64,000 bases of DNA from Cerina litoralis. Its GTDB lineage: Bacteria > Bacteroidota > Bacteroidia > Flavobacteriales > Flavobacteriaceae. Both the position numbers and the translations under genes were made by a program. The notes beneath the pieces are model-generated. The model ran no database searches, was not told where the DNA came from, and was given only the letters and a program-made list of their open reading frames with translations. Location: contig JAIRBC010000011.1 in assembly GCA_022008415.1 (NCBI GenBank), forward strand, positions 62,001-126,000, given 5' to 3'. This document shows positions 9,103 through 18,066 of this stretch, one piece after another. The stretch's first letter is position 1; each line of letters begins with the position of its first letter.

Positions 9103-9771
9103 TTAATGTATTATTGGGTTAAGGTGATGGTATATAGCTATAATAATGAAGCCAAAGGGTACGGCCACCGCAAAGATTTTGCAAAAGACCTTTAGGCCTG
9201 GCGTGTATTTATTGTTTACCCCCATACTTTGGAAAGAGGATGCGAAACCATGCCACAAGTGCAAGGAAAGCAGCACAAAAGCAATGATGTACAATACCGT
9301 ACGCCACAGTGGTACAAATTTTTCAACGGTCTCTGCGTAATATCTCGAAGGATCCTGAGGCAGGACTTCAATATATTTATAATCGATTTCGTGAACCCAA
9401 AAGTCGTACATGTGCAGGCCTAAGAATGCCAAAATCACCAGTCCGGAAATGATCATGTTCCTCGAGGCCCAAGTAGAATTTCTATTGCCGTTGAACTTGG
9501 CGTATTTAACATTTCTAGCCTTGTTGTTCTGGATCTCCAGAACAAATCCCATAACGAAATGGACAATGACACCCGCAATGAGAATAGGTTGAAAAATGTA
9601 TTGGACCACCGGATTATAACCCATAAAATGGGACCATTGGTTAAAGGTATCCGGTGAGATTACGGAAGTGAAATTGATGGTAAAGTGCTGTGCCAAGAAC
9701 AATACCAAAAAAAGGCCGGAGAGGGCCATGGTCACCTTTCGGGCGATGGAAGATCGTATCAATCCGCTCAT
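9103..9771 (-). CDS. sdhC: Succinate dehydrogenase cytochrome b subunit (di-heme, SdhC type)
   Basis: 222 residues with five membrane segments (about 12-32, 56-78, 101-123, 156-178 and 196-218). Histidines expected to ligate two b hemes lie in these helices: [33 protein letters not shown] and LHLWHGF. This is the single-polypeptide membrane anchor of the succinate:menaquinone oxidoreductase (type B) used by Bacteroidota. It is the first gene of the operon, and a near-consensus promoter sits just upstream (9791-9821). Confidence 0.93.
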   Translation of the reverse strand: MSGLIRSSIARKVTMALSGLFLVLFLAQHFTINFTSVISPDTFNQWSHFMGYNPVVQYIFQPILIAGVIVHFVMGFVLEIQNNKARNVKYAKFNGNRNSTWASRNMIISGLVILAFLGLHMYDFWVHEIDYKYIEVLPQDPSRYYAETVEKFVPLWRTVLYIIAFVLLSLHLWHGFASSFQSMGVNNKYTPGLKVFCKIFAVAVPFGFIIIAIYHHLNPIIH

Positions 9772-9790
9772 TGGTCTGGAGTTTTAAAGA

Positions 9791-9821
9791 CAAATTTAGG
9801 CCATGTATGGCTGTTTAACAA
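9791..9821 (-). promoter_or_regulatory. Promoter of the sdhCAB operon
   Basis: On the minus strand TTG (9819-9821), a 20-nt spacer and TAAATTTG (9791-9798) match the Bacteroidota promoter TTG-N19-21-TAnnTTTG. The predicted start lies about 13 nt before the sdhC ATG, giving a very short leader. Confidence 0.7.
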
Positions 9822-9858
9822 GCCCTAAGCAAATTAAGCCACGTTATTTATACTGGTT

Positions 9859-9963
9859 TTAAAGAATGACAGGGTTGGTGTCCCTAAAGGAAATCCATTT
9901 CCACACTGCGGGAATGTCTATGGTACAGCCATCCTTTTTTTGGTCGTGGCACAGCAATTGCAT
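9859..9963 (-). CDS. Possible 34-residue small ORF upstream of sdhC
   Basis: The minus strand encodes a 34-residue peptide beginning MQLLCHDQKKDGCTIDIPAV and ending in NPVIL. Its composition (Trp, Cys, Pro, Asp spread) looks protein-like, but it is short, shows no family motif, and ends about 90 bp before sdhC. It may be a small protein, a gene remnant or chance. The rest of this 357-bp divergent gap (9772-10128) holds the sdh promoter and a possible -7 element TAAATTTG at 10047-10054 for the aminopeptidase gene. Confidence 0.25.
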   Translation of the reverse strand: MQLLCHDQKKDGCTIDIPAVWKWISFRDTNPVIL

Positions 9964-10128
9964 AATTTTGCGAAATCAAAAAAAATAGCGTGCACGGGGC
10001 ATAAACAAAATCGATTTCATGTATATCTACAGATGTATTTTGTATTTAAATTTGTTTTATCGCCGACACAGCCATTGAACAGCGCGGCAAATTTTCATAA
10101 TTACAGCGCAACAAATAATTTATCCTAG

Positions 10129-11421
10129 ATGAAATACGACCTAATCGACAATAACCTCTTTATAAAAAACCGCAAAAAATTTATGGCGCAGATGATGCCC
10201 CACAGCCTTGCGGTTTTCAATTCTAACGATATTTACCCCATTGGGGCGGACAGCACCATGCCTTTTCAGCAACAACGGGATCTTTTTTACCTCAGCGGCG
10301 CGGATCAAGAGGAGACTATTTTGTTACTTTTCCCCGATTCGATCGAGGAGAAGCACAGGGAAATATTATTTGTACGCGAAACCAATGCCCACATTGCGGT
10401 ATGGGAGGGAGCTAAGCTTACCAAGGAAAGGGCAACCGAGGTCTCCGGCATTGAAACGGTTTATTGGCTGACCGAGTTCGACAAGATTTTCTACGGATTG
10501 ATGACCGAAGTAGATACAATTTATTTTAACACCAATGAACATTATCGCCAATCTGTCGAAACCCAGACCCGCGAAGATCGGTTTATCATAAGGTGTAAGG
10601 AAAAGTTCCCCGCCCACCAATGGGCCAAGAGCAATCCGATCCTTCAAAGGTTACGTGGAGTAAAGGAACCCGAGGAAATCGCTTTGATGCAAAGGGCGTG
10701 CGACATTACCGAAAAAGGATTCCGAAGACTTTTGGAATTTGTGAAGCCGGGGGTATGGGAATACGAAGTGGAAGCCGAATTGTTGCACGAGTTTATTAGA
10801 AACAGATCTCGCGGTTTCGCCTATACGCCGATCATTGCTTCGGGGAACAGCGCCAATGTGCTGCATTATGTGGAAAACAACAGGCAGTGCAAGGACGGCG
10901 ATCTTCTATTGCTCGATACGGCGGCAGAATACGCCAACTTTTCCAGTGATCTTACCCGTACCATTCCCGTAAACGGAAAATTCACAACCCGTCAAAAGGA
11001 AGTTTACGAAGCAGTTTTACGGGTAAAAAATGAAGCCACAAAAATGTTGGTGCCGGGCACCTATTGGGCCGAATACCACAAGGAAGTGGGAAAAATTATG
11101 ACTTCCGAATTGCTTGGCCTAGGTTTGCTGGATAAAAAAGACGTAAAAAACGAAAGCGAAGACTGGCCGGCCTATAAAAAATATTTTATGCACGGCACTA
11201 GCCATCACATTGGCCTGGACACCCATGATTATGGAGAACTTAAGTCCCCTATGAAAGCCAATATGGTATTTACGGTAGAGCCAGGCATCTATATTCCCGA
11301 AGAAGAATTTGGAATAAGGCTAGAAGATGACGTCGTGATCCAAGAAAAGGGCGAGCCATTCAATTTGATGGGCAACATTCCTATCGAAGCTAAAGAGATA
11401 GAGGATTTAATGAACAATTAG
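10129..11421 (+). CDS. pepP: Aminopeptidase P family protein (Xaa-Pro aminopeptidase)
   Basis: 430 residues, a cytosolic metallopeptidase that removes N-terminal residues preceding proline. The pita-bread (M24) domain carries the five metal ligands: Asp263 (LLLDTAAEY), Asp274 (SSDLTRT), His359 (MHGTSHHIGLD), Glu384 (TVEPGIY) and Glu399 (GIRLEDD). The N-terminal creatinase-like domain spans about 1-170. The ligand set and the length match PepP of the two-domain type rather than methionine aminopeptidase or prolidase, although prolidase activity cannot be excluded. It appears monocistronic and is divergent from sdhCAB. Confidence 0.93.
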   Translation: MKYDLIDNNLFIKNRKKFMAQMMPHSLAVFNSNDIYPIGADSTMPFQQQRDLFYLSGADQEETILLLFPDSIEEKHREILFVRETNAHIAVWEGAKLTKERATEVSGIETVYWLTEFDKIFYGLMTEVDTIYFNTNEHYRQSVETQTREDRFIIRCKEKFPAHQWAKSNPILQRLRGVKEPEEIALMQRACDITEKGFRRLLEFVKPGVWEYEVEAELLHEFIRNRSRGFAYTPIIASGNSANVLHYVENNRQCKDGDLLLLDTAAEYANFSSDLTRTIPVNGKFTTRQKEVYEAVLRVKNEATKMLVPGTYWAEYHKEVGKIMTSELLGLGLLDKKDVKNESEDWPAYKKYFMHGTSHHIGLDTHDYGELKSPMKANMVFTVEPGIYIPEEEFGIRLEDDVVIQEKGEPFNLMGNIPIEAKEIEDLMNN

Positions 11422-11696
11422 CGTTGCGTTAAGTCAACGGGGACGTAAGCTTTTTATTCTTTTATTAGCGATATTAAAATAGGTAAATCGTCGAGTTTAT
11501 TGTGCCGTTTGTCGAAAAAAATGTTTTTTATCCAAAAAAGAGCGAAAAAAGATTTCGGCGACCCAATAAATTGAATAGTATGGGCGTTAAGGATATTACA
11601 GTGATTTTAATTACCCAGTTTTTGATTTATAACTTGTATTAATCATAGCATTTTACGGTCCCCAAGGCTTACCAATGCACCCCTTAATCTCTACAG

Positions 11697-11951
11697 ATGA
11701 AAAAAGTTTTCTCTAACTATGGTTCCAAGCTCAGCTCCTTCTGCTGCAGTTTTTTTGGCCATCACTACGCCGTATCCAAGAAAGTAACATTGCATATCAA
11801 GGAATACAAATGTATTCATTGTGGCAAGGAAGTGACCACCGATGTAAGCGGAAATCTTTCGATGCTCACTCCAGAGCTACAGGAAATAAACAACACCTTG
11901 GAAAGGCTTTATCAAAAGAAACATCGGACTTCCACACAACAAGTAGCTTAA
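11697..11951 (+). CDS. Small cysteine-rich (zinc-ribbon-like) protein
   Basis: 84 residues. It has a Cys-Cys-x4-His-His cluster (SFCCSFFGHHY, about 17-27) and a CIHCGKEV knuckle (about 40-47), which together could bind one zinc. The C-terminal half (LTPELQEINNTLERLYQKK) looks helical. It resembles small conserved flavobacterial hypothetical proteins, but I cannot assign a function. It starts 275 bp after pepP; that gap shows no other gene. The stop is 5 bp from the convergent thiL stop. Confidence 0.6.
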   Translation: MKKVFSNYGSKLSSFCCSFFGHHYAVSKKVTLHIKEYKCIHCGKEVTTDVSGNLSMLTPELQEINNTLERLYQKKHRTSTQQVA

Positions 11952-11955
11952 AATA

Positions 11956-13008
11956 TCATTCCTTTTCGGAAAAAGAGTTCCAGCCCTGAGCGGTTAATGG
12001 AATTTTAGAATTATTCCTGGAAATTAAGTGCGCCCCTTCATTTTTATCCGTCATGTGCCCCACGACGGTTAAATTGGGATTGCCTTTTATTTTCGGGAAT
12101 TCTTTTTGGTCTATGGCAAAGAGCAGCTCGTAGTCCTCCCCGCCGCTCAAAGCCACCAGGGTGCTGTCTATCTTAAACTCCTCACATGCCGAAATTACGG
12201 TTGGATCCAAGGGAATTTTATCTTCATAAAGATTACACCCCACCTCACTTTTTTTGCACAGATGAAGGATTTCCGAAGAAAGTCCGTCACTGATGTCTAT
12301 CATAGAAGTAGGAATGACCCCCAGTTTCTTTAACAGCGCTACTATATCCTTCCTCGCTTCTGGTTTTAATTGGCGTTCCACTATATAGGTATAGGGCGAA
12401 AGGTCTGGTTGGCTGTTAGGATTTACCTTAAATACTTCCTTTTCACGCTCCAATACCTGCAATCCCATATAAGCCGCTCCTAGATCACCCGAAACCACTA
12501 ACAGGTCGTTTGGTTTTGCTCCTGATCGATATACTATGTCCTTATCTTCGGCACATCCTATCGCGGTAACACTCACGATCATACCTTTCTGGGAGGAGGT
12601 CATATCGCCCCCAACAAGGTCTATACCGTATATTTTACAGGCCAAAGCTACCCCGGCATAAAATTCCTCCAAAGCCTCCAAGGGAAACCGGTTGGACACG
12701 GCAAGTGAAACGGTAATTTGGGTGGGGTGGGCGTTCATGGCATAGATGTCGGAAAGATTTACCATCACCGATTTGTATCCCAAATGTTTTAAAGGCATGT
12801 AACTAAGGTCAAAATGTACGCCTTCGATTAACAGGTCTGTCGAAACAATGGTTTTCCTATCCCCAAAATGGAGCACTGCCGCATCGTCTCCTATTCCCTT
12901 TTGGGTAGATTTTTGCGTTGTCGAGAAACCTTTGGTCAAATGGTCTATCAATCCAAATTCCCCTAATTGCTGCAAGGGGGTGCTTTCTTGGTCCTTATCT
13001 TCTAACAT
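11956..13008 (-). CDS. thiL: Thiamine-monophosphate kinase
   Basis: 350 residues. It phosphorylates thiamine monophosphate to thiamine diphosphate with ATP. The PurM/AIR-synthase-like fold is shown by the N-terminal GDDAAVLHFG (ATP and Mg site), the TDLLIEGVHFD block, GGDMTSS near residue 137, and the conserved MIDISDGLSSEI and ALSGGEDYELLF motifs. The length is typical. No other thiamine genes are nearby, so it stands alone. The Bacteroidota homologues often carry a short Gln/Glu-rich N-terminus as seen here. Confidence 0.95.
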   Translation of the reverse strand: MLEDKDQESTPLQQLGEFGLIDHLTKGFSTTQKSTQKGIGDDAAVLHFGDRKTIVSTDLLIEGVHFDLSYMPLKHLGYKSVMVNLSDIYAMNAHPTQITVSLAVSNRFPLEALEEFYAGVALACKIYGIDLVGGDMTSSQKGMIVSVTAIGCAEDKDIVYRSGAKPNDLLVVSGDLGAAYMGLQVLEREKEVFKVNPNSQPDLSPYTYIVERQLKPEARKDIVALLKKLGVIPTSMIDISDGLSSEILHLCKKSEVGCNLYEDKIPLDPTVISACEEFKIDSTLVALSGGEDYELLFAIDQKEFPKIKGNPNLTVVGHMTDKNEGAHLISRNNSKIPLTAQGWNSFSEKE

Positions 13009-13154
13009 CTTAAATTAGGTTAATAAAGTGAATCGATGCAAAAGTAGGTACTACACCCAAAGAAACTAAGAAATTGTATCTATTTATCGCTCCCGATCTT
13101 CATTGGAAACAGGTATCGCTATCGTTTATCCCCAAATTCGTTATAATAATGTTG

Positions 13155-13185
13155 TAGTATATGGGAAACACGTACATATATACTA
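13155..13185. promoter_or_regulatory. Inverted repeat upstream of the suf promoter
   Basis: TAGTATAT (13155-13162) and ATATACTA (13178-13185) are exact reverse complements with a 15-nt spacer, overlapping the likely -33 to -7 region of the suf promoter. It is AT-rich and could be chance, or a second regulator site. Confidence 0.3.
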
Positions 13186-13191
13186 TATTTG
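13184..13191 (+). promoter_or_regulatory. Putative -7 element of the suf operon promoter
   Basis: TATATTTG matches TAnnTTTG. It would start transcription near 13198, giving a leader of about 23 nt to the ATG at 13221. At the -33 position only ATG, not TTG, is seen, so activation or weak basal strength is possible. Its position excludes the longer reading-frame start at 13161. Confidence 0.55.
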
Positions 13192-13194
13192 TAC

Positions 13195-13219
13195 TCTATT
13201 TAGAATTAATCCAATTAAG
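13195..13219. promoter_or_regulatory. Putative operator at the suf promoter, shared with hemA/araC
   Basis: TCTATTTAGA (13195-13204), spacer ATTAA, then TCCAATTAAG (13210-13219). The left half is identical over 10 bp to the operator at 465-474, the spacer is also 5 nt, and the right half agrees at 6 of 10 positions. It overlaps the predicted transcription start, as a repressor site would. Confidence 0.5.
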
Positions 13220-13220
13220 T

Positions 13221-13550
13221 ATGATCAAAGTATCGGAAACTGCCAAGCAAAAAGTGGTTGCCCTGATGACCGACGAAGGCTTCGATGCCAGCAAGGACTA
13301 TGTGCGCGTTGGTGTAAAGAGTGGGGGTTGTAGCGGGCTATCCTATGAGCTGCGCTTTGACAACAAGATGGATGAGACGGACAAAGTTTTCGAGGACAAT
13401 TCCGTTCGCATTATAGTGGATAAAAAAAGCTTCCTTTATCTCGCCGGGACCGTATTGGAATATTCGGGCGGATTGAACGGAAAAGGCTTTGTGTTTAATA
13501 ATCCCAACGCACAGCGCACCTGTGGATGTGGGGAGAGTTTTTCGCTTTAA
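13221..13550 (+). CDS. HesB/IscA/SufA-type iron-sulfur carrier protein
   Basis: 109 residues, A-type carrier that receives [Fe-S] clusters from the SUF scaffold and passes them to apoproteins. The three ligand cysteines are Cys37 (SGGCSGLSY), Cys101 and Cys103 (CGCGESF). I chose the ATG at 13221 (MIKVSETAKQ) because homologues begin there and the promoter lies between it and the earlier in-frame ATG at 13161. It heads the suf operon. In this genome the next gene is an inserted four-helix-bundle gene rather than sufB. Confidence 0.93.
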   Translation: MIKVSETAKQKVVALMTDEGFDASKDYVRVGVKSGGCSGLSYELRFDNKMDETDKVFEDNSVRIIVDKKSFLYLAGTVLEYSGGLNGKGFVFNNPNAQRTCGCGESFSL

Positions 13551-13554
13551 ATAA

Positions 13555-13586
13555 AGTAAAAAAGGTAAAAAGCTAAAGAGGTAAGG
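13555..13586. repeat. Octamer ladder upstream of the four-helix-bundle gene
   Basis: Four adjacent 8-bp units, AGTAAAAA, AGGTAAAA, AGCTAAAG and AGGTAAGG, fill the gap between the carrier gene and the four-helix-bundle start at 13593. Confidence 0.6.
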
Positions 13587-13592
13587 GGGATT

Positions 13593-13967
13593 ATGAATCA
13601 ATATACATCTTTTGAGGATTTGGAGGTTTATAAAGCTACCCTTTCGTTTACCGTCAATATATTTGAGGTGTTACAACAGGAAAAATTCAAAAAAGAGTTT
13701 GCCTTTGTCGATCAATTGAAACGAGCGACCCTTTCAATATCCAATAACATAGCCGAGGGTTTTGAAAGAGAAACCGATAAAGAATTGGTGGGTTTTCTAT
13801 ATTTTTCAAAGGGATCCGCGGGCGAAGTAAGAAATATCCTTAATGTGTTGGAAGCTGTAAAATATTTGGATGCCAATGACTATCAAAGTCTAAAGGGAGA
13901 TTCAAAACAACTTTCCAACTACATTAAATACGTTAAAAAGAAGGACGGATTTGATTTTAAATCATGA
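13593..13967 (+). CDS. Four-helix-bundle protein (23S-IVP/TIGR02436-like), intact
   Basis: 124 residues. Family hallmarks are visible: FEDLEVYKATLSFTVNIFE (helix 1), VDQLKRATLSISNNIAEGFE (helix 2), ELVGFLYFSKGSAGEVRNIL (helix 3) and the terminal LSNYIKYVKKK (helix 4). Relatives occur within 23S rRNA intervening sequences and as stand-alone bacterial genes; their function is not established. Here the gene lies in the suf operon between the A-type carrier and sufB, in the same direction, flanked on both sides by short AT-rich repeat ladders. Its core differs from both broken copies (6694-7052; 52060-52392), so the three were probably acquired separately. Confidence 0.9.
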   Translation: MNQYTSFEDLEVYKATLSFTVNIFEVLQQEKFKKEFAFVDQLKRATLSISNNIAEGFERETDKELVGFLYFSKGSAGEVRNILNVLEAVKYLDANDYQSLKGDSKQLSNYIKYVKKKDGFDFKS

Positions 13968-14020
13968 ACATTTTAGTTGTAATCATTAACTTTTTCCCTT
14001 TTTAACTCATTAACTTAATT

Positions 14021-15472
14021 ATGGCCATGGCATATACAGAAGAGCAACTTAAAAAAGAACTGGAGACCAAGGAATACGAATATGGTTTCTATACGGATAT
14101 AGAATCGGACACATTTCCTAAAGGATTGAACGAAGAGGTGGTCATCGCAATATCAAAAAAGAAGGAAGAGCCGGAGTGGATGACCCAATGGCGTTTAGAA
14201 TCTTTCCGTGCATGGAAGGAGATGAAAGAGCCCGAATGGGCAAATGTAGACTATGAAAAACCCGATTTTCAGGATATTTCATATTATTCTGCACCCACAA
14301 AAAAGCCCAAATACAATAGCTTGGACGAAGTAGACCCCGAATTGTTGGATACTTTTAAAAGGTTGGGGATTTCCTTGGACGAACAAAAGAAATTGGCAGG
14401 TGTCGCCGTAGATATTGTGATGGATTCGGTTTCCGTAGCCACTACCTTTAGAAAAACGTTGGCGGAAAAAGGTATTATTTTCTGCTCCATATCGGACGCT
14501 ATCAAAGAGCATCCGGAACTGGTAAGAAAATATTTGGGTACCGTGGTACCTCAAAAGGATAATTTCTACGCCGCTTTGAATTCGGCCGTATTTTCTGACG
14601 GGTCGTTCTGCTACATTCCAAAAGGGGTGCGCTGCCCTATGGAACTCTCTACCTATTTTAGGATAAACCAAGGCGGCACCGGACAATTTGAACGCACTTT
14701 GCTCATTGCCGACGAGGGAAGTTATGTGAGCTATTTGGAAGGTTGTACCGCCCCCTCTAGGGACGAAAACCAATTGCACGCCGCAGTGGTAGAATTGATT
14801 GCCATGGATAATGCCGAGATAAAATACTCTACCGTCCAAAATTGGTATCCTGGTGATAAGGATGGCAAAGGAGGGGTCTTCAATTTTGTTACCAAAAGAG
14901 GTTGGTGCGAAAACCATGCAAAAATATCCTGGACCCAGGTAGAGACCGGATCGGCCATTACCTGGAAATACCCTTCTTGCGTGTTGAAAGGGGATTACTC
15001 CATTGGCGAATTCTACTCCATAGCCGTGACCAACAACCACCAGCAAGCAGATACGGGCACCAAGATGGTCCACCTAGGGAAGAACACAAGAAGCACCATT
15101 ATCTCCAAGGGAATTTCGGCAGGGCAATCGCAAAACAGTTATAGAGGCCTGGTACAGGTACATAGCCGCGCTGAAAATGCCCGGAATTTTTCCCAATGCG
15201 ATTCCCTTTTGATGGGGAACGCCTGTGGGGCCCATACCTTCCCCTATATCGAGGTAAAGAATAAAACGGCACAAATTGAGCACGAGGCAACCACTAGCAA
15301 AATTGGGGAAGATCAAATATTTTACTGCAACCAGAGGGGAATTGATACCGAATCGGCCATTGCTTTGATCGTAAACGGTTTTGGCAAGGAGGTACTGAAC
15401 AAACTACCCATGGAATTTGCCGTGGAAGCACAAAAATTATTACAAATAAGCCTGGAAGGCTCGGTGGGATAA
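14021..15472 (+). CDS. sufB: Fe-S cluster assembly protein SufB
   Basis: 483 residues (481 if the ATG at 14027 is used; [12 protein letters not shown] is the usual start). It is the main scaffold subunit of the SufBC2D complex, on which clusters are built from SufE-delivered sulfur. Conserved blocks include [12 protein letters not shown] at the N-terminus, [26 protein letters not shown], and the C-terminal [19 protein letters not shown]. Length and content match SufB rather than SufD. It is followed by sufC after 105 bp. Confidence 0.97.
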   Translation: MAMAYTEEQLKKELETKEYEYGFYTDIESDTFPKGLNEEVVIAISKKKEEPEWMTQWRLESFRAWKEMKEPEWANVDYEKPDFQDISYYSAPTKKPKYNSLDEVDPELLDTFKRLGISLDEQKKLAGVAVDIVMDSVSVATTFRKTLAEKGIIFCSISDAIKEHPELVRKYLGTVVPQKDNFYAALNSAVFSDGSFCYIPKGVRCPMELSTYFRINQGGTGQFERTLLIADEGSYVSYLEGCTAPSRDENQLHAAVVELIAMDNAEIKYSTVQNWYPGDKDGKGGVFNFVTKRGWCENHAKISWTQVETGSAITWKYPSCVLKGDYSIGEFYSIAVTNNHQQADTGTKMVHLGKNTRSTIISKGISAGQSQNSYRGLVQVHSRAENARNFSQCDSLLMGNACGAHTFPYIEVKNKTAQIEHEATTSKIGEDQIFYCNQRGIDTESAIALIVNGFGKEVLNKLPMEFAVEAQKLLQISLEGSVG

Positions 15473-15577
15473 AACCGATACAAGCTTTCCTTAAGGGGAG
15501 CCTCCCAAGTTTTAACCAGTGGGATACAAAGAACTAAATTTAGGATATCACAGCATTTAAACAGCAATACCAGTATT

Positions 15578-16330
15578 ATGTTAAAAATTAAGAATTTACA
15601 CGCCAGTGTAGACGGCAAGGAAATATTAAGAGGTATTAACCTGGAAATCAACGCCGGTGAGGTACACGCTATAATGGGACCAAATGGTTCCGGAAAAAGC
15701 ACTTTGGCCGCGGCCATTGCAGGAAAAGAGGAATTTGAGATTACCGAAGGGGAAATTTACTTGGGCGGGGAGAATCTTGAAGATAATTCCCCGGAAGAAC
15801 GGGCCCATAAGGGTATTTTTCTCTCTTTTCAATATCCGGTAGAGATTCCAGGGGTATCGGTGACCAATTTTATTAAAACGGCGATCAACGAATCCAGAAA
15901 AGGCCGAGGCCAGGAAGACATGCCGGCCAACCAAATGTTGAAATTGATCCGGGAAAAAGCAGAATTATTGGATATCGATCGGAAATTCTTATCGCGTTCC
16001 TTGAACGAAGGGTTTTCCGGGGGAGAGAAAAAAAGGAACGAAATCTTCCAAATGGCCATGCTGGAACCCAAATTGGCTATCTTGGATGAAACGGACTCCG
16101 GACTGGACATCGATGCACTTCGCATCGTTGCGAACGGTGTAAACAAACTGAGGAGCAAGGATAGGGCCATCATGGTAATCACCCACTACCAACGTCTGTT
16201 GGAATATATTATCCCCGATTTTGTCCATGTAATACACAATGGAAAGATCGTAAAATCGGGCACCAAGGAATTGGCATTGGAACTGGAAGAAAAAGGATAC
16301 GATTGGCTTAAGAACGAAGCCGTCGTCTAA
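15578..16330 (+). CDS. sufC: Fe-S cluster assembly ATPase SufC
   Basis: 250 residues, ABC-type ATPase whose hydrolysis drives conformational change of SufB-SufD. Walker A GPNGSGKST spans about 34-42. The signature FSGGEKKRNEIFQMA, Walker B LAILDETDSGLD and the SufC-specific SFQYPVEIPGV and ITHYQRLLEYI motifs are all present. The length is typical. Upstream of it the 105-bp spacer has a short GGGAG/CTCCC stem but no clear promoter, so co-transcription with sufB is likely. Confidence 0.98.
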   Translation: MLKIKNLHASVDGKEILRGINLEINAGEVHAIMGPNGSGKSTLAAAIAGKEEFEITEGEIYLGGENLEDNSPEERAHKGIFLSFQYPVEIPGVSVTNFIKTAINESRKGRGQEDMPANQMLKLIREKAELLDIDRKFLSRSLNEGFSGGEKKRNEIFQMAMLEPKLAILDETDSGLDIDALRIVANGVNKLRSKDRAIMVITHYQRLLEYIIPDFVHVIHNGKIVKSGTKELALELEEKGYDWLKNEAVV

Positions 16331-16554
16331 ATAAGTGTACATCTAAAAAATCCGATAACTGCGTTACGCTCATTTTGAAAACAGTCATTTACACTGGTAA
16401 ACTCCTTGGTTTTCAAAACCTGCCCGTACCCCGCCAGAATGATATTGTCGGGCTGGCGGTCGGGCGGGCTTCGCAAGCCTTGTTCTCGAATTTTCTAGCT
16501 CAGACACACGTATATGTTTACAAACTACTGAATAAGTACAAGGTTTTCAATTGG
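16331..16554. repeat. Spacer with GC-rich inverted repeat between sufC and sufD
   Basis: This spacer holds a GC-rich hairpin, CCGCCAG (16432-16438) with CTGGCGG (16460-16466), flanked by further GCCCG/CGGGC pairings. The same words occur in the 5111-5312 repeat region, so it is probably a REP-like element inserted in the operon. No gene is seen. Confidence 0.5.
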
Positions 16555-16603
16555 CAGTAAACAGTTGCTGCATTCTGAAAACTAGTTGCTGAATACTGAA
16601 AAG
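16555..16603. repeat. Heptamer ladder upstream of sufD
   Basis: Seven adjacent 7-bp units, for instance TGAAAAC, TAGTTGC, TGAATAC and TGAAAAG, run to 1 nt before the sufD ATG. A 21-bp copy (three units) is repeated with two changes (16563-16582 and 16584-16603). Confidence 0.7.
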
Positions 16604-16604
16604 A

Positions 16605-17921
16605 ATGGATTTAAAAGAAAAACTTATCTCGTCATTTTTGGCTTTTGAGAACACCGTAAACATGGAGCATCCCGTGCACGATGTTCGGACAGAAGCCATT
16701 AAGGTCTTTGAAACCAAAGGTTTCCCGAATAAAAAAGAGGAAGCTTGGAAATACACTTCATTGAACAGCCTTCAAAAAATTGATTTCAGCCTTTTTCCCA
16801 ATTGGGAAAACACGCTGGAATACAAGGATGTACGCAAGTATTTTTTGCACGAGATCGATAGTTACAAAATTGTTTTTGTAGATGGAGTCTATAGCTCGTA
16901 CTTATCTGAAACTACACACGATGGCGTCGATGTATGTTTAATGAGCTCTGCCATGAACAAATCGGAATATCAGCCGGTCATTGATGTGTATTTCAACCAA
17001 GTGGCTTCTAAGGATGAACCCCTAACCGCACTTAACACCGCATTTACCAGGGAAGGAGCGTATATCCGAATTCCGAGGAACAAGGTGGCCAAGAAACCTA
17101 TTGAAATCCTTCACTTTTCAACCGGAAACGAGGCTGCCTTAATGGTACAGCCCCGCAACCTTATCATTGCCGAAGAAAACGCCGAATTACAGGTAATAGA
17201 AAGACATCAAAGTTTAACGAGCAACGAGGTCTTTACCAATTGTGTAACCGAGATTTTTGCCGACAAGAATGCGATTGTCGATTATTACAAAGTGCAGAAC
17301 GACGTGGCAACGGCCTCCTTGATAGACAATACCTACATCTCCCAAAAGAACGGTAGTTCGGTAAACGTTCATACGTTTTCATTTGGTGGAAAATTGACCA
17401 GAAACAACCTGAACTTCTATCAGAACGGGGAGCGTATAAATTCTACCTTAAAAGGGGTCACCATTTTGGGAGAAAAACAACACGTAGACCATCATACCCT
17501 GGTTTACCACAAACAGCCCAACTGCGAAAGCCATCAGGATTACAAGGGGATTTTTGGAGAAAATTCTATCGGGGTTTTCAACGGAAAAATTATCGTGGAC
17601 AAGATCGCCCAAAAGACCGATGCTTTTCAGCAGAACAACAATATCCTAATAAGCGATAAGGCCACGATCAATTCCAAGCCCCAATTGGAGATTTTTGCAG
17701 ATGACGTAAAGTGTTCCCATGGCTGCACCATTGGCCAATTGGACGAGGAGGCACTTTTTTACCTTCAATCCCGTGGTATTCCTAAAAGAGAGGCACAGGC
17801 CCTGTTGATGTATGCATTTGCCAACAACGTTCTGGAAAGCGTTCGTATTCCAGAGTTAAAAGCCAGGATCAATAAATTAATCGCTATGAAATTGGGGGTT
17901 AATTTGGGGTTTAATTTATAA
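16605..17921 (+). CDS. sufD: Fe-S cluster assembly protein SufD
   Basis: 438 residues, partner of SufB in the SufBC2D scaffold. The C-terminal beta-helix core (SufBD) is shown by VDHHTLVYHKQPNCESHQDY, GIFGENSIGVFNGKI and the DVKCSHGCTIGQLDEEALFY motif, followed by YLQSRGIPKREAQALL. The N-terminal helical part (about 1-130) includes the PNKKEEAWKYTS block typical of SufD. It follows sufC after 274 bp of repeat-rich spacer and precedes sufS by 145 bp. Confidence 0.96.
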   Translation: MDLKEKLISSFLAFENTVNMEHPVHDVRTEAIKVFETKGFPNKKEEAWKYTSLNSLQKIDFSLFPNWENTLEYKDVRKYFLHEIDSYKIVFVDGVYSSYLSETTHDGVDVCLMSSAMNKSEYQPVIDVYFNQVASKDEPLTALNTAFTREGAYIRIPRNKVAKKPIEILHFSTGNEAALMVQPRNLIIAEENAELQVIERHQSLTSNEVFTNCVTEIFADKNAIVDYYKVQNDVATASLIDNTYISQKNGSSVNVHTFSFGGKLTRNNLNFYQNGERINSTLKGVTILGEKQHVDHHTLVYHKQPNCESHQDYKGIFGENSIGVFNGKIIVDKIAQKTDAFQQNNNILISDKATINSKPQLEIFADDVKCSHGCTIGQLDEEALFYLQSRGIPKREAQALLMYAFANNVLESVRIPELKARINKLIAMKLGVNLGFNL

Positions 17922-17943
17922 ATCAAAAAATTGATTTTCTTAG

Positions 17944-17968
17944 AATCTCCTCCCCACAGACGAGGAGA
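17944..17968. repeat. Small hairpin between sufD and sufS
   Basis: TCTCCTC and GAGGAGA pair as a 7-bp stem with a 10-nt loop. No T-run follows, so it is more likely an intercistronic mRNA stem than a terminator. Confidence 0.35.
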
Positions 17969-18066
17969 GATGGTCATTTTATCGAAATTGGGGGAAGTCC
18001 GAAGAGGCTTAAAGCCAAAGCCCTTCTTAGCGCTCCGAAAACCAAAGGGATAAATTTTAGTTTTTC

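Noticed and set aside
9940..10128. 62-residue plus-strand frame ending at the pepP start
   Set aside because: It runs through the AT-rich promoter region of pepP and has no family features; treated as non-coding.
13161..13220. Upstream in-frame extension of the A-type carrier gene
   Set aside because: The -7 element and operator lie between this ATG and the conserved start at 13221, so it would not be transcribed.
14279..15073. 264-residue minus-strand frame opposite sufB
   Set aside because: It is antisense to a highly conserved gene and is explained by its codon use; no motif or promoter supports it.
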